34,577 nucleotides of DNA from positions 1 to 34,577 of the forward strand of contig JAUPUU010000272.1 in assembly GCA_030917395.1 (NCBI GenBank), written 5' to 3'. Each line of letters begins with the position of its first letter. Positions within the stretch are counted from its first letter, which is position 1. Positions 9,101-16,226 of the stretch are shown one piece after another. The notes under the pieces are model-generated. The model was given only the letters and a program-made list of their open reading frames with translations. It had not been told where the DNA came from and searched no databases. Source of the stretch: Cyanobacteriota bacterium erpe_2018_sw_21hr_WHONDRS-SW48-000092_B_bin.40. GTDB lineage: Bacteria; Cyanobacteriota; Vampirovibrionia; Obscuribacterales; Obscuribacteraceae. The translations under genes were made by a program, and so were the position numbers.

Positions 9101-9560
9101 TTGCTTAATTGCACTCTTAGTCGCTGTTCCTAAAGGTTAATCACATGCGGTGGTCGTATAGCACTAGCATAGTGAAGCAAGCTAAGCAGCTAAACAATGG
9201 TGGGTTCACGTAGTGATAACTATTTGACGAAAAGAAATAGGCTGGACAATACTCAATTTCAAATTCCAAAACTGTCAGATTTATTGAAGAAAAACTGACA
9301 GTTTCAGAAAGTCGATTACAGAGAATAGCAATCGCTCGAAATATGGCCTCTAGCCATACAGTAAGTAAGAGGCCAGGGGGACATTTGTCTTTCTCCTGAA
9401 CCCAATTTGCACGTTTAATGTTGTTATTTTGAATTTTTCGATTTTTCTTTGAACTTTTTAGAGCTTGCTGACGTTTAACAGTAAGTAAGAGGCAATTGCT
9501 GAAAAGCAAATTTGAAATTGCCTATCACTAATAAAACAATATGAACAAGGAACCAGAGCA
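9101..9560. other. Intergenic region with direct and inverted repeats, no convincing gene
   Basis: This AT-rich 460-bp gap separates the divergent rhodanese and LTxxQ genes. It contains a 16-bp direct repeat (ACAGTAAGTAAGAGGC) at 9358-9373 and 9478-9493, exactly 120 bp apart. It also holds a 10-bp inverted repeat (9268-9277 and 9295-9304, 17-nt loop). The only long open frame (minus strand, 9141-9509) has no family resemblance. A weak promoter-like pair, TTGAAA at 9512 and AACAAT at 9535 with 17-bp spacing, precedes the LTxxQ gene. The gap could also hide a small RNA, but nothing proves one. Confidence 0.5.
9358..9493. repeat. 16-bp direct repeat pair, 120 bp apart
   Basis: The 16-mer ACAGTAAGTAAGAGGC occurs at 9358-9373 and again at 9478-9493 with no mismatch. 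The intervening 104 bp are not otherwise repeated. It could be a regulator-binding pair or the trace of a local duplication. Confidence 0.7.
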
Positions 9561-10058
9561 ATGAAAAAATCAATTGCCTTCAGCACACTGTGCCTATCTT
9601 TAGTTACTGCCCTTATGCCAGCACTCGCTCAAGGCAGTGATACTAAAAGCGAAATAAAGACCGAAGTGAAGAGCGAAAAATCATGCAAAGCCGGCGGACA
9701 CAAGGGTGGCGGCCACAAAAAAGGTGCCAGACTTGAAGCTCTCAATCTTACAGAAGCACAAAAAACTAAAATGACTGAGCTAAAAAATAGTCTCAAAGCT
9801 TCCATTTCACCTAAGCGCGAAGAACTAAGGACACACCGCAAAGCTCTTGGCGAACTGCTCTCCAGCGACAAAATCGACAAAGCTGCTGTGCAATCAGAAC
9901 AGGATAAAATCAATGCTCTATCAAATGACTTAGCTAACTCAATGCTTGCTTTCCGCATTGACTTTAACGAGAACCTCACTGCCGACCAACGCAAACAAAT
10001 GAAAGAAATGAAAGCTAGCTGGGGCGAAAAAAGGCATGGCCACCGCCGCAACAGCTAA
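9561..10058 (+). CDS. Spy/CpxP-like LTxxQ-motif exported protein
   Basis: A 165-residue protein with a clear signal peptide (MKKSIAF, a hydrophobic core, then PALAQG at about 21-26). A short basic and Gly/His-rich segment (KAGGHKGGGHKKGA) follows, then a long helical domain with two LTxxQ motifs, LTEAQ at about 65 and LTADQ at about 137. The His- and basic-rich C-terminus (KRHGHRRNS) might bind metal. LTxxQ proteins are periplasmic helical chaperones or stress sensors such as Spy and CpxP. The ATG at 9561 is preceded by AAGGAAC about 10 bases upstream. A terminator-type hairpin follows at 10090-10120. I see no two-component genes next to it. Confidence 0.85.
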   Translation: MKKSIAFSTLCLSLVTALMPALAQGSDTKSEIKTEVKSEKSCKAGGHKGGGHKKGARLEALNLTEAQKTKMTELKNSLKASISPKREELRTHRKALGELLSSDKIDKAAVQSEQDKINALSNDLANSMLAFRIDFNENLTADQRKQMKEMKASWGEKRHGHRRNS

Positions 10059-10089
10059 GGGCAATTAAGAACAGAATCAAAGGAAACCA

Positions 10090-10120
10090 GAAGAAGCGTC
10101 AGTTATGCTGACGCTTCTTC
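10090..10120 (+). terminator. Terminator-type hairpin after the LTxxQ gene
   Basis: A perfect 13-bp stem (10090-10102 with 10108-10120) closes a 5-nt loop (TTATG), 31 bp after the stop of the LTxxQ gene. The 3' arm ends in CTTCTTC and no long T-run follows, so it is a good but not textbook intrinsic terminator. Confidence 0.65.
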
Positions 10121-10123
10121 GCA

Positions 10124-10195
10124 ATAATCTAGAGACAATAAATGCCCCGCTGGCGAGGCGTGGCATTTATCTGGAGTCTCTACAGCTGCGATTAT
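10124..10195. repeat. 72-bp composite imperfect palindrome
   Basis: Three nested complementary arms surround a GC-rich centre: ATAATC with GATTAT (10124-10129/10190-10195), TAGAGAC with GTCTCTA (10130-10136/10176-10182) and ATAAATGCC with GGCATTTAT (10138-10146/10162-10170). A further CGC/GCG pair lies inside the apex. All three outer arms are perfect, with small internal loops on the 3' side. It begins 3 bp after the preceding terminator hairpin. It could be a REP/MITE-like element or a structured RNA. Confidence 0.6.
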
Positions 10196-10259
10196 CAAGG
10201 TTGCCAAGATTAAAATACATAGGGAAAAGGATACTAATTCTCGCACGTCTCAAGTATTT

Positions 10260-10277
10260 CGAAGATCTCGAAGATCT
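10260..10277 (+). promoter_or_regulatory. Tandem 9-bp repeats overlapping a -35 region
   Basis: CGAAGATCT occurs twice head-to-tail (10260-10268 and 10269-10277). The pair ends 17 bp before a perfect TATAAT. There is no TTGACA-like -35, so an activator bound to direct repeats is a reasonable inference for the promoter of the 10352 gene. Confidence 0.45.
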
Positions 10278-10294
10278 CAATACAGCGAGGCCGC

Positions 10295-10300
10295 TATAAT
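10295..10300 (+). promoter_or_regulatory. Consensus -10 hexamer (TATAAT) upstream of the 10352 gene
   Basis: This is an exact TATAAT match 52 bp upstream of the TTG start at 10352. A transcript would begin near 10307, leaving a leader of about 45 nt. The corresponding -35 position shows no consensus and is covered by the tandem CGAAGATCT repeats. Confidence 0.5.
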
Positions 10301-10351
10301 CTAGAAGTTCAGCGCCCATGAAGATTCAAAAGTTCAACTAAAAAAACGCAC

Positions 10352-11170
10352 TTGAAAAAACTACCGCCATCCAAATTACTACTTCCCCTTATTTCACTTG
10401 CATTTGGCTCACTGAGCTGCTTGAGCCAACCGGCCTACGGTCAAGTACTGCAAGGAGGCATTGAAGAGCGCGTTTCTCCTCTGCAAGACAAATTTCGCAT
10501 TGGTTCCATATTTTCGGAAGACTTGTTACCAGGCAATCACAAAATCAAAGAATGGTACAGATTGCCAGTCTGGTTAACCGGCGGCTTTGAATCCAAAACG
10601 CTAAAGCTAACGACCTTGTTGGGTGCCATCGAAAGTAAAAACGAAACCAGCTGCATACGCGGTCTGCAAGCAGACAAGACAGGCACGGTCTGGGACGCAG
10701 TGATTATCCCCAACTATGCTCGGGTGAAAACTGCCGGTGCCACAGACTTTGACATTTTTGAAGAGTACAAAGTATTAGAATCCACAGCGGAAAAATTTCG
10801 CTGTGAAATTAAGTATACGGCCCTAACCGTAGACGACTTGTCGCACAAAATTTTGCGGGCGGAGAAGCGCAGCGAGATCCAAGAGCTTGTGCCAACGGCC
10901 AACGAAAACGTCATTGAATACAGCAAACAAATGCGCTATGACCAAGACGGCAAGCCACTTATGCATAGAGCAAAAAAGCTAGAAGTAATGCTCTTTCACA
11001 ACAGCAAATTTAAACCCCTCGACCAGTCGCCTGGTGGAACCTTCAACTACAAAGAAGAGTTTCGCAGCTACCTAACTGAATCAGGGCAAGCCGATTTAAT
11101 TCCAGAAGATCTTAAAGAGACAAAAGACTCAGAACTCCCAGAGGCTGCAAAAGCCAAAGAGCCTCAATAG
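10352..11170 (+). CDS. Exported protein, paralogue of the facing 11189-11992 gene
   Basis: I do not recognise a named family. The 272-residue product starts with TTG (no ATG or GTG is available in frame upstream) and has a signal peptide (MKKLPPSK, a hydrophobic core, LSQPAYGQ at about 25-32). Features shared with the facing gene are EWYRLPVWLTGGF (about 67-79), DKTGTVWD, YDQDGKPL (about 192-199), FKPL and EEFRSYL followed by QADLIP near the end. The repeated pattern (Trp-Tyr-Arg, hydrophobic strands, Tyr-Asp-Gln) suggests a beta-rich periplasmic domain. The C-terminus adds a charged tail (KDSELPEAAKAKEP). The two genes are convergent with 18 bp between stops. Function unknown. Confidence 0.8.
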   Translation: MKKLPPSKLLLPLISLAFGSLSCLSQPAYGQVLQGGIEERVSPLQDKFRIGSIFSEDLLPGNHKIKEWYRLPVWLTGGFESKTLKLTTLLGAIESKNETSCIRGLQADKTGTVWDAVIIPNYARVKTAGATDFDIFEEYKVLESTAEKFRCEIKYTALTVDDLSHKILRAEKRSEIQELVPTANENVIEYSKQMRYDQDGKPLMHRAKKLEVMLFHNSKFKPLDQSPGGTFNYKEEFRSYLTESGQADLIPEDLKETKDSELPEAAKAKEPQ

Positions 11171-11188
11171 CTTGAGCTTTAGACTAAA

Positions 11189-11992
11189 TTATTTCGCAGG
11201 AATCAAATCAGCTTGATTGGTCGACTGCAAGTACTCGCAAAAATCACTAAAGTAATCGCGGCCATCTTCATTTCGAATTGGCTTGAACGGCGCCTTGAGA
11301 TACTCGCTGTAGTACTTTTTGAATGGTTTATCGAGAAGGGGCCGCCCCTGCTGGTCATAGCCCATACCAGTTGATTCTGCTTCGATAGTACGCCCCGGCT
11401 TACCGGGTCTAAAAGTATGCACTTCTCTTTTCTGAATATTCGAAATAATCCGGCCATCAGCTTTGCTGACACGAATACCCATGGCCTGAATCTCAAGCAC
11501 AACTTGATTGGCACTGACTTCAAGCGGCTTCATCTCAATAGTATTATTTAAGTCATAACTATCGCCTCGATCTACGCGCACCGTAAATGGTTCATTGCGC
11601 GGATGCCAAATATCACCACGATGATCAACCTGATAGCCACGTCGCATGTCACGTTGCGAAACCTGCCGCCGATCAGGATAACCAAACTTCTTTTCTATTA
11701 GCGCGTCACGGTGCCAGTAACCGGCAAACCACGAGGGAATGCGATACCAGCCCTTGCCTGTATTCTGCGGCGGTAGATTGGACTCCTGAAAAGTAGCACC
11801 AGCCTGCAACTTAAGGGGTACCGGAGCGACCGTAGCTCTAAACTCAACCGGAGCAGTCTCAGCACTATCTTGTTGAGCTTGTAGCGGTTGAGCATGAGCA
11901 GCCACAGTAATCACTAATGGCGCAAGCAAAGACAGAAAGATTGCCAACGAAGAACCTAAGCCAGCCTTCAAAGACGATTTGGTAAATGACAT
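11189..11992 (-). CDS. Exported protein, paralogue of the facing 10352-11170 gene
   Basis: A 267-residue exported protein of unrecognised family with a signal peptide at about 1-34 ending ITVAAHA before QPLQAQQ. It shares with its convergent neighbour the segments GWYRIPSWFAGYW (about 80-92), DHRGDIWHP, YDQQGRPLLD (about 211-220), FKPI and a C-terminal DFCEYL then NQADLIP. Its ATG at 11992 is 1 bp after the stop of the upstream acetyltransferase gene, with no Shine-Dalgarno of its own, so translation is probably coupled. Function unknown; it is presumed periplasmic or secreted. Confidence 0.82.
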   Translation of the reverse strand: MSFTKSSLKAGLGSSLAIFLSLLAPLVITVAAHAQPLQAQQDSAETAPVEFRATVAPVPLKLQAGATFQESNLPPQNTGKGWYRIPSWFAGYWHRDALIEKKFGYPDRRQVSQRDMRRGYQVDHRGDIWHPRNEPFTVRVDRGDSYDLNNTIEMKPLEVSANQVVLEIQAMGIRVSKADGRIISNIQKREVHTFRPGKPGRTIEAESTGMGYDQQGRPLLDKPFKKYYSEYLKAPFKPIRNEDGRDYFSDFCEYLQSTNQADLIPAK

Positions 11993-11993
11993 A

Positions 11994-12593
11994 TTAAGAA
12001 ACCAAAGATTTAAACATCACCTGGGATGGTGGCTCGTAGCGAAAAATAGAGTAGCCCTCAAAGTCAGGCAAGAGTTCAATATGTCCATTCAAAACGACCT
12101 GATAGCCGGCTTTTTCATACATTCGGCGAGCACGTTCATTAGTTGCCTTTACGCCAATTTCAGAAGCCACCAATCCAGCCCTGACAATCAAAGCTTCGGC
12201 ATTATAAAGCAGGGCCTGTCCCACACCTTCACGCTCAATTACCGAACGCACTCGCTCAATAATTCCAGTTGGCTTATCAACCTTAATGCGACTCTTTGGC
12301 TTCTGCCGCTCTAAGAGATCTACATAAGCCATAGCCACAATTTCATGGTCCAATTCACCAACAATGGCGACTGAACCAGAATTGATCAAATGTTTAAAAA
12401 AGCGACGAGTTAAATCTAGATACTCTTCAGTTGGGGGCGGGGCATCATCGGGTTCAGAATCGGAACCAAGAAATTCAAGTGAAAGCCGGTCAATATCATT
12501 GAGCTCGGCCAATCGAAATTTGACAATCCCCCTAGAGGTTTTGTGTTCAGCCACCGGTAAAGGAGTTTCAAGAAAATTCACGGCAATTCCCAA
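11994..12593 (-). CDS. GNAT-family N-acetyltransferase
   Basis: A 199-residue cytoplasmic protein. The acetyl-CoA binding motif A appears as REGVGQALLYNAEA (about 121-134), followed by GVKATNERARRMYEKAGYQVV (about 147-167), the standard GNAT motif-B region. An insertion rich in acidic and proline residues (SDSEPDDAPPPTEE) lies before the core. The substrate cannot be read from the sequence. The frame opens with TTG at 12593; GTG at 12581 is a reasonable alternative because GGGA sits 6 bases before it. It is upstream of the paralogue gene at 11189-11992 with a 1-bp gap, so the two form an operon. Confidence 0.85.
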   Translation of the reverse strand: MGIAVNFLETPLPVAEHKTSRGIVKFRLAELNDIDRLSLEFLGSDSEPDDAPPPTEEYLDLTRRFFKHLINSGSVAIVGELDHEIVAMAYVDLLERQKPKSRIKVDKPTGIIERVRSVIEREGVGQALLYNAEALIVRAGLVASEIGVKATNERARRMYEKAGYQVVLNGHIELLPDFEGYSIFRYEPPSQVMFKSLVS

Positions 12594-12646
12594 AATCTAG
12601 CTACGCAATAATGACACATGCCAGCGAAAGTATAAACCATGGCAGT

Positions 12647-13075
12647 CTACTTACAAGAGCCAGCACAGCCGCTAGCAGGATTGCGGAGAAGCACTCCCCG
12701 CTCCAGTATGCAAGCATCATCGAAGCTGCCACAACTGCCGTGGCAAAGCAATATCGGGCAAAAAACCGGATTGATATAGCGCTTGCGCCAATGAGCGAAA
12801 TGAGCCACTGCTGAACCGGGCAAATTTATTGCCTTGTCTAGCCCGTTCAAACTATCTTCGCCCTGACAGCAAGAGTCAGTAATATCGATGGCAACAGGGC
12901 GGCTAATTCGCAGCTCTGAAGCTGAAACTGGTTGGCACCATAAAGAGCAACTAAAGCCGCCAAGACTGAGAAAACAGAAACAGACAAAACAGAAACAAAA
13001 AAGACTAGAAGAAGAGGAACACTTCGGCACAAAGCCTAATGAATAATGCAAAGCTCCTGGCAAAGATTTTGCCAT
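12647..13075 (-). CDS. Possible small secreted protein with YidD-like (DUF37) pattern
   Basis: The ATG overlaps the stop of the upstream TPR gene (TGATG at 13073-13077), a common coupling arrangement. The 142-residue product has a very Cys/Phe/Ser-rich hydrophobic N-terminus (about 19-47) ending QPVSA, then a hydrophilic part. At about residues 99-127 the spacing RYINP, P, SC, F, I, G matches the YidD core (R-x-I-S-P ... P ... [ST]-C-x-x-Y ... I ... G) without gaps. The usual CRF triplet is not kept and the C-terminus is short. YidD assists membrane-protein insertion, and secreted relatives exist. Another minus-strand frame here is also open and hydrophobic (12604-12825), so a wrong frame or a decayed gene is possible. 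Confidence 0.4.
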   Translation of the reverse strand: MAKSLPGALHYSLGFVPKCSSSSSLFCFCFVCFCFLSLGGFSCSLWCQPVSASELRISRPVAIDITDSCCQGEDSLNGLDKAINLPGSAVAHFAHWRKRYINPVFCPILLCHGSCGSFDDACILERGVLLRNPASGCAGSCK

Positions 13076-14247
13076 CAAAAACGAAAGCGCATCAGGTGGC
13101 AAGCTGGGCAATGCAGACCAGCTGCCCGCAAACCAATAGATGCACCCTGATTAAGAGCTGTATTGAGGAACATACGAGCGACTGGATGACTGCGAGGAGC
13201 CACCCCGACCACTGGCGGGGCTGCCGGTAGCGCTGTTGACCCCGGAGTTACCCCCATGGTTGGCGCCAACAAGCCATCCTTGGCGGAACTAAGCTGAAAG
13301 GTTCCTGGGGCAACTGTAACTGGATCTACTGGCAGCGCTCCTAGTTGGGGGGAGGCGATCAGAGGAGGCTGCTCGGCAGCGCTGCCGGGCATAACCGCAG
13401 AGTTGAGAACGGGGGCACTCAAAACAGGAGCGCCATCAAAGCCGATTGAAGAATCACTAGCTATTGCCGGAAACTGAGCCGGGGCGGCGGCCGGAGAGTA
13501 GGAAGAGACTGGGGCAGCCGAAGAAACACCAGGAAGGACAAATTGCCCACGATTAGCTTGGCGATGGTTTTCTCTGAAACTAAAGGCCGGGCGATTGCGC
13601 AAGCTCTTCTCGATAGAGCTAACGGCCTCTGCTATTTCTTTATCATGAGGTTTTAAAGCTAAAGCGGCACGATAACTGCTTAACGCTCCTATCAAATCAC
13701 CCTTGCGCTCGGCTAAAGCACCGAGATCGTAAAAAGCATCAACATTGGCAGGATCACGACTGAGCACGTGGCGAAAAGCAGCTTCAGCTTCTTCATAGTT
13801 GCCTTCATTGTGCTTGCGGGCACCATACTTGAGGACAGAAGTCACTTCAGCATCGGCCTTCTGCCCGGACTGGTCTATCTGGGGAGTGAGGGCAGTCAGT
13901 CTCGTTTCTGGGCCGGAACCTTTCAGCTGCCTCGCTGCGGACTTGGCAGTCGATGGGTTTGCAGCCCTGCGCCTATGCTTAGACTGGCGCGCCTTGGCCG
14001 GTTTGGTATGAACAACCGGCGCAGACACGGAAACTTGAGAGGATGTGGAAACTTGAGAAGATGTGGAAACTGGAGGAGGCGTCGAAGTCTGGCAGCGAAC
14101 GGGCTCCATGACGGCAATCGCTACTAGCGGTGCCATTGCCAAGGCAAGCATAGAAGCCGACAGGCGTCTAAGAACAGGCGCCCAAAAAAGAGCGGATCCG
14201 CGCCCCCCCGCCTGCTTCGTATGCTTTTGCTCATCTAGCTTGCACAT
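13075..14247 (-). CDS. TPR protein with N-terminal hydrophobic segment and Pro/Ala-rich tail
   Basis: A 390-residue protein with one hydrophobic segment (about 32-47) acting as signal or anchor. A Ser/Thr/Val-rich stretch with tandem VSTSSQ repeats (about 60-75) and a basic segment (KHRRRAA) follow. Two TPR units lie at about 140-207 (YGARKHNEGNYEEAEAAFRHVLSRDP and YDLGALAERKGDLIGALSSYRAALALKP are the recognisable cores). The last 180 residues are Ala/Pro/Val-rich and probably disordered. Start ATG 14247 has AAGGA about 10 bases upstream. It is followed directly, with a 1-base TGATG overlap, by the small frame at 12647-13075. The likely role is protein-protein interaction in the envelope; no specific function is visible. 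Confidence 0.85.
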   Translation of the reverse strand: MCKLDEQKHTKQAGGRGSALFWAPVLRRLSASMLALAMAPLVAIAVMEPVRCQTSTPPPVSTSSQVSTSSQVSVSAPVVHTKPAKARQSKHRRRAANPSTAKSAARQLKGSGPETRLTALTPQIDQSGQKADAEVTSVLKYGARKHNEGNYEEAEAAFRHVLSRDPANVDAFYDLGALAERKGDLIGALSSYRAALALKPHDKEIAEAVSSIEKSLRNRPAFSFRENHRQANRGQFVLPGVSSAAPVSSYSPAAAPAQFPAIASDSSIGFDGAPVLSAPVLNSAVMPGSAAEQPPLIASPQLGALPVDPVTVAPGTFQLSSAKDGLLAPTMGVTPGSTALPAAPPVVGVAPRSHPVARMFLNTALNQGASIGLRAAGLHCPACHLMRFRF

Positions 14248-14312
14248 ACATCAATTATCCTTCAATTTCAAAAATTAGGCGGAAACTTCCAAAATCTGAG
14301 ACTTTTAAGCTT

Positions 14313-16028
14313 TTAACGATACCTGGAGGTTCTGGAGACGCCGGAGGCGCCATCATTGGCAGCGACCCTGCTATCAATTGAAGAGTTAATAGTCGCCATT
14401 GCCCGGGAGAGCCCATAGGTATAGCCTAACGAATCGAACTTAGCGCCAACCTTCTCGTCTGGGCCACTATCAACGTTAAATACCCGAAAATAGTCGGGTC
14501 CAGCTTCTAACAAGTCTCTAAAATTGTAGGCCCATTTTTCAGCTACGCCTAAGACACAGGCATATGGCAAAAAACGTCCAAAGGCCCCAGGGTCTTCCCG
14601 AGCGATGCGTTCAAATTGAGCGTGATCAGCGCTCCTGACAAAACTTCTAAAGACTTCCGCTTGCCGCAATGCCACAACCCCTTTAAGAGTTCGCTTCGGC
14701 ATAATCACACTGGCGAAAATGATCATCAAACCGGATAAGGCAAAACCCATTCCATAATGCTTATAGAGATCACCTGCCAGCACCGCTTTGGTCAGCAGCA
14801 TCACACCTACACCCAAAACCAGGGAGCCGACAACCACAAAAGCATCACGATCATTTTGAGGTAAACGGGCGAAGTATTGGTCTCTCACCAATGTTTGATA
14901 AATAAGACGACGCATATCACTAAGATATTCGCGATACTGGCCACGCAAAATCGACAAATGGGTTTTATCATTGGCGACGAACATACTCGATAGCAGCAAG
15001 ACCTCATGGGGCTTTAGACGCTCGGGGTCGGGGCTGGCTGCCTTTTTAAATTGATAATCTTTGTTGTCCAGCCCCATCAATCCACCATAGGGCACTTCTG
15101 TAATTATCAAATAACCCCGACAGGCCAAATCGAGCAGAGTAGCAGTGATGTCATGCTTGTCGCAGTGCTCATCAATGAGCGTCCCTAACTCGGCAGGCGT
15201 CAAATCAGTTGGTGGCATCCACTCTGAAGCGGCCTGAAAAGTAAGCGGATCTCGACCAAAGACAAACCACAAAAGCGCCATTAGCACCAAAGTAATAGCA
15301 GGAATTGCCAAGCTAGACTTCCAGTACAGCAAAGCGACAAGGAGGCTATCAATTATTGATGGCGGGCCAATTGAAGCCATTGGAAAAGTGGCAACGCAAG
15401 AGAAATCCTGGCCAGAATTTATGTGATTAGCAGAAAACTGCAAACAGTTCCCGGCAACCTTGCCTTGTGAGCGACCTTTTGCGCCGCTAGAACCAAGATA
15501 AGAAAGACTCTTAACGGCAGAAAGATTGATCTTGGCAGGCGCGTGCAAAACAACATTTACATTATCAATGGGGCATGACCCTTCACTGCCCAGGCAGCTC
15601 CAAAAGAGTTCGGGCGCCTCAGTTAAGAAGTTAACAGCATTATTGGCTTCATACTTAATGGTAAAGATATGCTGGCCAGTCAACAATTTTTTGCTATCAC
15701 CAATCTGTAAATTGGCAAAGCCACCCATGAGCTTGCAGGTATAAGGCGCAGACTTATCACCATCTTTAACGGAAAGCGGCAATATTGTAAGGGTTGTGGC
15801 CTTACCATGGCGCGTATACTGCAGCGGAATGCGCCGGTATATAGCTGAACGTCGAGCCTTTTCAAAATCATAGCGAATAGTTTCGGTAACTTTGAGTAAA
15901 CCATTTTCGCTCAAAACCAAATCGATGCGAAAGTCTTTTATGCGCTCAGCTTGAGCATTCTGCCAAGGGAAAAGAAAAGCTAAGGACAGCAAAGTGCCAA
16001 GCAATAGTTTTGACCAACTAAAATGCAT
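14313..16028 (-). CDS. DUF2207-domain membrane protein
   Basis: A 571-residue protein. A signal peptide (about 1-27, ending QAERI) precedes the DUF2207 N-terminal domain: FRIDLVLSENGLLKVTETIRYDF and the YRRIPL motif near 67. A central transmembrane helix (about 243-262, ending WFVFGRDP) is followed by the cytoplasmic LTPAELGTLIDE segment with the ATLLDLACRGYLII winged-helix-like part. A pair of helices (about 402-446) and a second soluble part with FGRFLPYACVLGVAEKWA follow. Most family members end in a Gly/Ser tail; this one ends in a short Ser/Arg tail. The family is widespread and its function unknown. The ATG at 16028 has GAGG 4-5 bases upstream. Confidence 0.93.
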   Translation of the reverse strand: MHFSWSKLLLGTLLSLAFLFPWQNAQAERIKDFRIDLVLSENGLLKVTETIRYDFEKARRSAIYRRIPLQYTRHGKATTLTILPLSVKDGDKSAPYTCKLMGGFANLQIGDSKKLLTGQHIFTIKYEANNAVNFLTEAPELFWSCLGSEGSCPIDNVNVVLHAPAKINLSAVKSLSYLGSSGAKGRSQGKVAGNCLQFSANHINSGQDFSCVATFPMASIGPPSIIDSLLVALLYWKSSLAIPAITLVLMALLWFVFGRDPLTFQAASEWMPPTDLTPAELGTLIDEHCDKHDITATLLDLACRGYLIITEVPYGGLMGLDNKDYQFKKAASPDPERLKPHEVLLLSSMFVANDKTHLSILRGQYREYLSDMRRLIYQTLVRDQYFARLPQNDRDAFVVVGSLVLGVGVMLLTKAVLAGDLYKHYGMGFALSGLMIIFASVIMPKRTLKGVVALRQAEVFRSFVRSADHAQFERIAREDPGAFGRFLPYACVLGVAEKWAYNFRDLLEAGPDYFRVFNVDSGPDEKVGAKFDSLGYTYGLSRAMATINSSIDSRVAANDGASGVSRTSRYR

Positions 16029-16082
16029 CGTCCCTCACCCCTAAACTTAGGGCTATTATAGTTGCGGTAGCAGTGACGAATT

Positions 16083-16226
16083 TCAAGAGGCTTTAACTAG
16101 AGCTTCTTTCTGAGGGCCATCAATGACAACCTGGATAGTGCTGGCAGTACCTGCCCTGCCTACGATAGGGGCAATCGGATGGGATAGAGACAGAGACACT
16201 GCCAGTGAAAATATTAGAATTAGCAA
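16083..16226 (-). CDS. Possible 47-residue exported small ORF upstream of the DUF2207 gene
   Basis: This minus-strand frame starts with TTG at 16226 (an in-frame stop lies two codons before) and ends 54 bp upstream of the DUF2207 start. The product has a hydrophobic start (MLILIFSLAVSLSLSHP) followed by a balanced hydrophilic part ending GPQKEALVKAS. Composition and codon choice look protein-like, but there is no family match and no clear Shine-Dalgarno. It would overlap the GTG version of the divergent 16205 gene by 22 bp, but not the ATG version. It may be a small envelope peptide or leader, or may not be expressed. Confidence 0.22.
   Translation of the reverse strand: MLILIFSLAVSLSLSHPIAPIVGRAGTASTIQVVIDGPQKEALVKAS

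Noticed and set aside
9141-9509. A 122-codon minus-strand open frame in the gap before the LTxxQ gene
   Set aside because: Composition is not protein-like, no motif is visible, and the repeated LLLTV is just the 16-bp DNA repeat read in frame. Treated as non-coding.
10105-10299. A 64-codon plus-strand open frame after the LTxxQ gene
   Set aside because: It starts inside the terminator hairpin and runs through the palindrome; the sequence is better explained as structured non-coding DNA.
12611-12814. A 67-codon plus-strand open frame
   Set aside because: It lies antisense to two competing minus-strand frames and has no recognisable motif or ribosome-binding site.
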